Source: Micrococcus sp. EYE_212 (GTDB taxonomy: Bacteria > Actinomycetota > Actinomycetes > Actinomycetales > Micrococcaceae). From it: a stretch of 39,493 nucleotides of DNA. The stretch is taken from positions 1-39,493 of the forward strand of contig NZ_JAHXOZ010000019.1 in NCBI RefSeq assembly GCF_023147585.1. Direction: 5' to 3'. The position numbers and the translations under genes are program-made. The notes beneath the pieces were generated by a model. It was not told where the DNA came from. It saw only the letters and a program-made list of their open reading frames with translations, and did not search any database. Shown piece after piece: positions 34,601 to 39,493 of the stretch; the first letter of the stretch is position 1, and each line of letters starts with the position of its first letter.

Positions 34601-35904
34601 GCACTCCATTTCATGAGCTTGTGAGCTACAACATTGGAGGTGGCTGGGGAACGGACGTGGTCAAACCAGACTCGTCGTCAATCGGGTATGTCATACGAGG
34701 GACTGATATTCCCCGAGTTGCAGTGGGCGACGTGTCGACTGTACCGCGCCGATTTCACAAGGCATCAAATCTGGCCTCACGAGTCTTGCGGCCTGGCGAC
34801 ATCGTCTTCGAGGTTTCAGGGGGTAGCAAGGGTCAGCCCGTGGGACGCGCGCTTCAGATCACGGAGCGACTGCTCTCGAGCTTTGATAACGATGTCATGT
34901 GTGCGAGTTTCTGTAAGCTCATTCGCGTTGATCCGGCTATCGCAGATCCTGGTTTTGTCTTTCGCGTTCTTCAGGCGGCCTACGCCGACGGGAAGCTGGA
35001 CGCGTACCAGGTGCAGTCCACGGGTATAACTAACTTCAAGTGGAAGCCCTTCTTGAAACACTTCGACGTCTACCTTCCCGATCGCGACGTTCAGGAGCGG
35101 GTCGCTGCGGCCCTTGATGTTTTCGACGACCTGATCGAGAACAACCGACGTCGGGTTGAGATCCTGGAAGAGATGGCCCGGTCCATCTACCGTGAGTGGT
35201 TCGTGAAGTTCCGTTACCCCGGCCACGAGGATGTGCCCATGGTCGACTCCGCCCTCGGTCTGATACCCGATGGATGGGAGGTCCAACCCCTTTCCGCCAT
35301 CGCCACAGTTAATGGCTCTTCTCGTAAACCAGGTGGTGACGAGGTATTCCGATACCTCGATATCTCGGCTCTCTCGGAGCGCCACATCGGCGAGCTGGAG
35401 GCTATTGGCGGCTCGAGTGCACCCGGCAGGGCTCGTCGAGTTGTGAGCCCTGGCGACACTGTATGGGCAACCGTGCGGCCCAACCGTAGAGCGCACGCTC
35501 TGCTCGTTGCCCCCGATAGCGACTGGATCGCATCGACTGGGTTGGCGGTGCTGACCCCGTCGACGGTCTCGCCGGATTTCCTCTTCGAGACATCATCGGC
35601 GACAGCGTTCTCAGACTGGCTCGTCGGGCGTGCAACCGGGTCGGCGTATCCCGCGGTTCGAGCGAAGGACTTTGAGGAAGCTCCGATTGTCGTCCCCGAT
35701 GTCGCCGTCGACGCGGCGTTTGCCGACAAGGTGTCTCCAATGCACGATCTGAGCTGGAGGCTGCGCAATGAGTGCTCCCGTCTCGCCGCGCTCCGAGATC
35801 TCCTACTGCCGAAGTTGGTAACTGGCCAGATCGACGTGTCGTCGCTCGATCTTGATGCGGTGATTTCGACGGGCTCAACCGAAGAGAGCGCGGTGGCGCA
35901 ATGA
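34597..35904 (+). CDS. hsdS: Type I restriction-modification system, specificity subunit
   Basis: A 435-residue specificity subunit that selects the bipartite DNA target. It has two variable target-recognition domains, about residues 1-165 and 220-385. Each is followed by a conserved helical spacer: DDLIENNRRRVEILEEMARS at about 178-197 and ECSRLAALRDLLLPKLVTG near the end. The second domain begins at the typical IPDGWEVQPLS. Target-recognition domains diverge fast, so the recognised sequence cannot be read from the protein. The start has AAGGGG upstream. Confidence 0.93.
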   Translation: MSTPFHELVSYNIGGGWGTDVVKPDSSSIGYVIRGTDIPRVAVGDVSTVPRRFHKASNLASRVLRPGDIVFEVSGGSKGQPVGRALQITERLLSSFDNDVMCASFCKLIRVDPAIADPGFVFRVLQAAYADGKLDAYQVQSTGITNFKWKPFLKHFDVYLPDRDVQERVAAALDVFDDLIENNRRRVEILEEMARSIYREWFVKFRYPGHEDVPMVDSALGLIPDGWEVQPLSAIATVNGSSRKPGGDEVFRYLDISALSERHIGELEAIGGSSAPGRARRVVSPGDTVWATVRPNRRAHALLVAPDSDWIASTGLAVLTPSTVSPDFLFETSSATAFSDWLVGRATGSAYPAVRAKDFEEAPIVVPDVAVDAAFADKVSPMHDLSWRLRNECSRLAALRDLLLPKLVTGQIDVSSLDLDAVISTGSTEESAVAQ

Positions 35905-38900
35905 CTCCCACGGGCCCGGAGTACTGGTACGTCGAGAAGCCGAGCATCGAGCTTCTGGCGGAGCTCGGCTGGACTCCAGTCGACGCCTTCCAGGAGATCT
36001 TGGGACCCGAGGGCAGCCTGGGGCGCGACTCCCAACGTGATGTCGTGCTCGTTCACCGGCTGCGGCTTGCTATGCGCAAGATCAACTCTGAATACGTGCC
36101 CGATATCGCTATCAACGAGGCGATCGAGGTGCTGACGAAGGACCGCACAGCCATGGACCGGGTCCGCGCCAATCGGGAAGTCCATGACCTGCTGCGTGAC
36201 GGCTATCTGGCGGAGTGGACTGACGACCAGGGCACGAAGCAGATTGAGACCTTACGGTTCCTCGACTTCAAGGATTCATCGAACAATGACTTGCTGGCGG
36301 TGCAGCAGATGTGGGTCAAGGGCAACCTGCACAGCCGGCGGCTGGATCTGGCGCTGTTCGTCAACGGGGTACCGCTAGTGCTGATGGAGTTCAAGGAGCC
36401 CAACGAGTCGGTCAAGGCGGCCTACGACAACAACTTGACCGACTACCGCGACACCATCCCGCAGCTATTCATCCCTAACTGCTTCGTGTTGCTGTCCAAT
36501 GGAAGCCAGGCGAAGGTCGGGTCAACTTACGCGCCGTGGGAGTTCTTCAACGATTGGAAGGTCATCGACGCCCACGGTACCCGCGGTGCGGTCGCCCTGG
36601 AGACTGCGCTTCGAGGTACCTGCGACCCGTCCGTTCTGCTAGACCTACTAGAGAACTTCGTCGCGTACATGGAGCGGCCCGGTGGCCTGATCAAGGTTCT
36701 CGCGCGATCCCACCAGTTCCTCGGAGTCAACGCCGCGATCGAGAACCTGCACCGGGCGCGTGCTGAGCAGGACAAGCGCCTGGGAGTCTTCTGGCATACC
36801 CAGGGCTCGGGCAAGTCGCTGTCGATGCTGTGGTTCAGCCAGAAGGTGCTGCGACGGGTGCCGGGCAGGTGGACGTTTGTCATGGTCACCGACCGCACCG
36901 AGCTCGACACTCAGCTCCACGGGGAGTTCGCCGACGCCGGGGCGATCTCGCCCGAGGCCAGGGTGCACGCGGACTCCGTGGCGCACCTGCGTGAGCTGCT
37001 GGCGGCTGACCACCGGTACGTGTTCACGTTGATCCACAAGTTCCAGCCGTCGAAGGCGTTGGGGGAGCGGCAGATGCCGGTTCTCTCAACCCGTTCGGAT
37101 GTCATCGTCATCACCGACGAGGCGCACCGAAGCCAGTACGACACTCTCGCACTGAACATGCGCACTGCGCTACCGAACGCCTCGATGATGGGCTTCACCG
37201 GCACACCGCTGATCGAAGGTGAAGAGCAGGCCACGCGCGAGCAGTTCGGTGACTACGTCAGCGTCTATAACTTCCGTGATGCCATTGAAGATGGCGCGAC
37301 GGTCCCGCTCTATTACGAGAACCGCATTCCCGAACTTCAGCTCACCAATGAAAACTTCTCCGACGAGCTTGAAGCCATCCTCGAGGATGCTGAGCTCGAC
37401 GAGGACGCAGAAGGCCAGCTAGCCCGCGACTTCGGCACGCAGTACACGTTGCTTACCCGCCCGGAGCGATTGAAGACACTTGCCAAGGACCTTGTCGCAC
37501 ACTTCGTAGGGCGTGGGTTCAGCGGCAAAGCAATGTACGTCGGGCTCGACAAGGCTGCTGCCGTCCGCATGTATAACCTCGTCCAGGATGCCTGGGGGGA
37601 GCACTTGGCGGCATTGAAAGCCGAGCACGACGAACTACCGGAGCTCGAGCGGCCATGGCTCGCCTCGCGGATCGAGCTCATGGAGACCACCGACATGGCG
37701 GTGGTCGTCTCGCAGAGTCAGAACGAGTTGAAGATGCTCGACGAACTCGGGCTGGATATCCGACCGCACCGTGAGCGGATGAATCGCGAGGACTTGGCGG
37801 AGAAGTTCAAGGACGCCGAGGACCCGCTGCGACTGGTGTTTGTCTGCGCGATGTGGATGACTGGCTTTGACGCGCCGAGTGTCTCGACGATCTATCTCGA
37901 TCGCCCGATGCGTAACCACACGTTGATGCAGACGATCGCCCGTGCGAACCGTGTCTTCCCGGAGAAGGACAACGGTCTGATTGTTGACTACGTCGGCGTT
38001 TTCCGAAACCTGGAGAAGGCCCTGGCGATCTACGGTGCCGCGAACGCCGGCGACTCGCCCATCGAGATCATCGACGCACTCGCGGGTGAGCTGGAGGCAG
38101 CCGTGACCGACTTGTTCACCTTCTGCTCCAGTGTCGGAGTCGATCTTGCGGCGATGAGGGACGCGGAGGGGTTCGACCATATCGCCAAACGCGACGCTGC
38201 AGTCGAGGCGCTGCTGGTGGATGAAGAGACCCGCAACGACTTCCAACAGAAGGCACGGCAGGTCCGAAAACTCTTCAAGGCCCTCCTGCCAGATCCGAGC
38301 GCAGCAGGCCAGCAGCGCAACGTGGCAGCAATACGTGTTCTCGCCGAACGCATCGCGGAGGTCACGAGGCCACCCGAGGCCGACCTCGGGACGGTGGCGG
38401 ATGCGGTGGACGCCTTGCTCGACCGGTCAGTGGGTGCCGAGGAGTACGTCATTCGCGCCGCTGCCGAAGGCACCAAGCCAGACCCGCTGATCGATCTGTC
38501 TTTGATCGACTTCGAGGGCCTTGCGACCAAGTTCGCTGGTCGTAAGCGAGCCGAGACAGACCGGCTGGCGCAACTGCTCCGCCAGCAGGCCATCGCCTCG
38601 GCGACCCGTAATCCCACCCGGTACGAACTCGTCGAGCGGATCGAGCAGCTGATCGACGACTACAACTCCGGCAGCGTGAACATCGACGAGTACCTGCGGC
38701 GCTTGATCGACTTGTCGCAGAACCTGACCGAGGAGGAGGAACGGTCGGCTCGTGAGGGGATGACTGAGGAAGAGCTAGCGATCTTCGACCTGCTGACCCA
38801 GCCTGATCCTGTGCTCACCGACGACGAGCGCTACACAGTGAAGACCAGCGCGAAGAAGCTGCTGGAAAATCTCCACGACAAACTAGTCCAAGACTGGCGA

Positions 38901-39233
38901 CGTAAGGTCGACGTGATGAATGACGTCGACAGCACGATCCGACGAGTTCTGGACCAAGAGTTGCCTGAGACACCCTACACGCTTGACATCTTCTCCTCGA
39001 AGGTGCGGCTTGTCTTTGATCATGTCCTCACCGCCTACGGCGACGACGGAGAGAGCGCTTACACCCCGCGGGTCGATTTCCAGTGGCCCGCGGAGTCGGT
39101 GGAGTATGACGGCCCAGACGGGCCTCTTGATGTAAACAAGATCGCCGACGACGTCGTCGCCCGCATCCACGATGACCCGACCTTCGCCGCCCATGTTGCT
39201 GCACAGTTGGGTGCTACCGACTCAGCGACGTGA
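35901..39233 (+). CDS. hsdR: Type I restriction-modification system, restriction subunit
   Basis: A 1110-residue HsdR that translocates DNA with ATP and cuts unmethylated DNA. The PD-(D/E)xK nuclease domain has Asp149 and the Glu163-Phe-Lys165 pair (LMEFKEP). The SF2 motor has Walker A QGSGKS (301-306), DEAH (406-409), GFTGTPL near 431 and a later MTGFDAPSVSTIYLDRP segment. A C-terminal helical region (about 850-1110) binds the methyltransferase. All key residues are present, so it looks functional. The ATG overlaps the hsdS stop by 4 bases, and no separate promoter is visible. Confidence 0.96.
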   Translation: MTPTGPEYWYVEKPSIELLAELGWTPVDAFQEILGPEGSLGRDSQRDVVLVHRLRLAMRKINSEYVPDIAINEAIEVLTKDRTAMDRVRANREVHDLLRDGYLAEWTDDQGTKQIETLRFLDFKDSSNNDLLAVQQMWVKGNLHSRRLDLALFVNGVPLVLMEFKEPNESVKAAYDNNLTDYRDTIPQLFIPNCFVLLSNGSQAKVGSTYAPWEFFNDWKVIDAHGTRGAVALETALRGTCDPSVLLDLLENFVAYMERPGGLIKVLARSHQFLGVNAAIENLHRARAEQDKRLGVFWHTQGSGKSLSMLWFSQKVLRRVPGRWTFVMVTDRTELDTQLHGEFADAGAISPEARVHADSVAHLRELLAADHRYVFTLIHKFQPSKALGERQMPVLSTRSDVIVITDEAHRSQYDTLALNMRTALPNASMMGFTGTPLIEGEEQATREQFGDYVSVYNFRDAIEDGATVPLYYENRIPELQLTNENFSDELEAILEDAELDEDAEGQLARDFGTQYTLLTRPERLKTLAKDLVAHFVGRGFSGKAMYVGLDKAAAVRMYNLVQDAWGEHLAALKAEHDELPELERPWLASRIELMETTDMAVVVSQSQNELKMLDELGLDIRPHRERMNREDLAEKFKDAEDPLRLVFVCAMWMTGFDAPSVSTIYLDRPMRNHTLMQTIARANRVFPEKDNGLIVDYVGVFRNLEKALAIYGAANAGDSPIEIIDALAGELEAAVTDLFTFCSSVGVDLAAMRDAEGFDHIAKRDAAVEALLVDEETRNDFQQKARQVRKLFKALLPDPSAAGQQRNVAAIRVLAERIAEVTRPPEADLGTVADAVDALLDRSVGAEEYVIRAAAEGTKPDPLIDLSLIDFEGLATKFAGRKRAETDRLAQLLRQQAIASATRNPTRYELVERIEQLIDDYNSGSVNIDEYLRRLIDLSQNLTEEEERSAREGMTEEELAIFDLLTQPDPVLTDDERYTVKTSAKKLLENLHDKLVQDWRRKVDVMNDVDSTIRRVLDQELPETPYTLDIFSSKVRLVFDHVLTAYGDDGESAYTPRVDFQWPAESVEYDGPDGPLDVNKIADDVVARIHDDPTFAAHVAAQLGATDSAT

Positions 39234-39326
39234 AACGCACAAGAGTTTCTGAAAGTGCCGACAATGGCCTCGATGATGCAACGTCGGTTTGGGCGAGCAC
39301 GGCGACCAGGAGAGTGCGATGACACG

Positions 39327-39493
39327 TGAAGCGCCCTGGGTCTGATGGAGACTCGCGCTATTTGATTCCGACCAGCTGTTCGCGGCCGGCTTCGACAGCA
39401 TAGAACGTGTCCTCGAACTCGGCGGGTGGGACGTCGCCGAGGTAGCCGTGGAGGCGTTGCGTGTTGTGCCAGGACACCCACCCGAGGGTCGCG
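39327..39493 (-). mobile_element. End of an IS3-family insertion sequence (partial)
   Basis: The element appears to end at TGAAGCGCCCTGGG (39327-39340), which resembles the TGAA-CGCC-type terminal repeats of actinobacterial IS3 elements. The transposase stop lies 31 bases inside. The other end, the DDE active site and any target duplication are beyond the window; the flanking triplet here is ACG (39324-39326). Confidence 0.65.
39358..39493 (-). CDS. IS3-family transposase, C-terminal fragment
   Basis: Only the last 44 residues are in the window. They read WVSWHNTQRLHGYLGDVPPA followed by EFEDTFYAVEAG, the typical end of the IS3 OrfB integrase-core transposase (a W-x-x-x-N-x-x-R-x-H-x-x-L-G-x-x-P-P-x-E-F pattern). 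The gene continues past the right edge on the minus strand. It ends at TAG (39360-39358). Confidence 0.88.
   Translation of the reverse strand, partial: ATLGWVSWHNTQRLHGYLGDVPPAEFEDTFYAVEAGREQLVGIK

Larger units (their letters stand above)
33024..39233 (+). other. Horizontally acquired type I restriction-modification island
   Basis: From about 33024 the sequence turns less GC-rich and uses many A/T-ending codons (ATT, GAT, TTG, CGT), unlike the GC-saturated third positions before it. The segment holds hsdM, hsdS and hsdR, each overlapping the next by four bases (ATGA). The left edge is inside the final codons of ychF. The right side is followed by 93 bases without a recognisable gene and then an IS3-type element. 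Confidence 0.8.

Noticed and set aside
33050-39233. Search for an undescribed defence system or extra genes inside the hsd island
   Set aside because: The three hsd genes fill the island with 4-base overlaps, leaving no room for additional genes; the system is a standard type I R-M set.

Overview
The window is very GC-rich, with G or C at almost every third codon position. Gene content and protein sequences fit a high-GC Gram-positive actinobacterium of the Micrococcaceae, most like Micrococcus or a close relative. That assignment is an inference from gene neighbourhoods (guaB-guaB3, xseA-xseB-ispH, ychF) and protein character. No rRNA, tRNA or CRISPR array was seen.

Positions 1-33,020 are core chromosome. 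In order: a DAACS-family symporter (minus strand); a purine cluster (guaB, guaB3, SURF1, a DUF3817 membrane protein, guaA); a 1252-residue superfamily-1 helicase-like protein whose ATPase and nuclease motifs look inactivated; a small ORF; fmdB-type zinc ribbon and 5-formyl-THF cyclo-ligase; a GNAT acetyltransferase; a membrane protein; an APH-fold kinase; a large helical-repeat protein; a NUDIX hydrolase coupled to an OpuAC-like lipoprotein; an AlaA-type aminotransferase coupled to a PPK2 kinase; a DJ-1/PfpI protein; xseA-xseB facing a membrane protein; ispH followed by an internally deleted gluconokinase; rmuC; an unknown protein divergent from a macrodomain protein; an MFS transporter; an Hsp20; and ychF.

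From about 33,024 to 39,233 base composition and codon use change sharply. A complete type I restriction-modification operon (hsdM-hsdS-hsdR) is fused to the 3' end of ychF. The last conserved residues of YchF are replaced by island-encoded residues, and the ychF stop overlaps the hsdM start. The right edge of the window holds the end of an IS3-family element with the C-terminus of its transposase.

Two regulatory patterns stand out. At least eleven genes carry a TAnnnT-like -10 element 6-8 bases before the start codon, the layout of leaderless transcripts. The hsp20 gene has a HAIR-type inverted repeat (HspR site) next to a GGAAT-N18-GTT element (SigH/SigR class).

I did not find a wholly undescribed multi-gene system. 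The strongest leads are the degenerate helicase-nuclease protein, the ychF/hsd junction, the dual hsp20 control region and the internally deleted gluconokinase.
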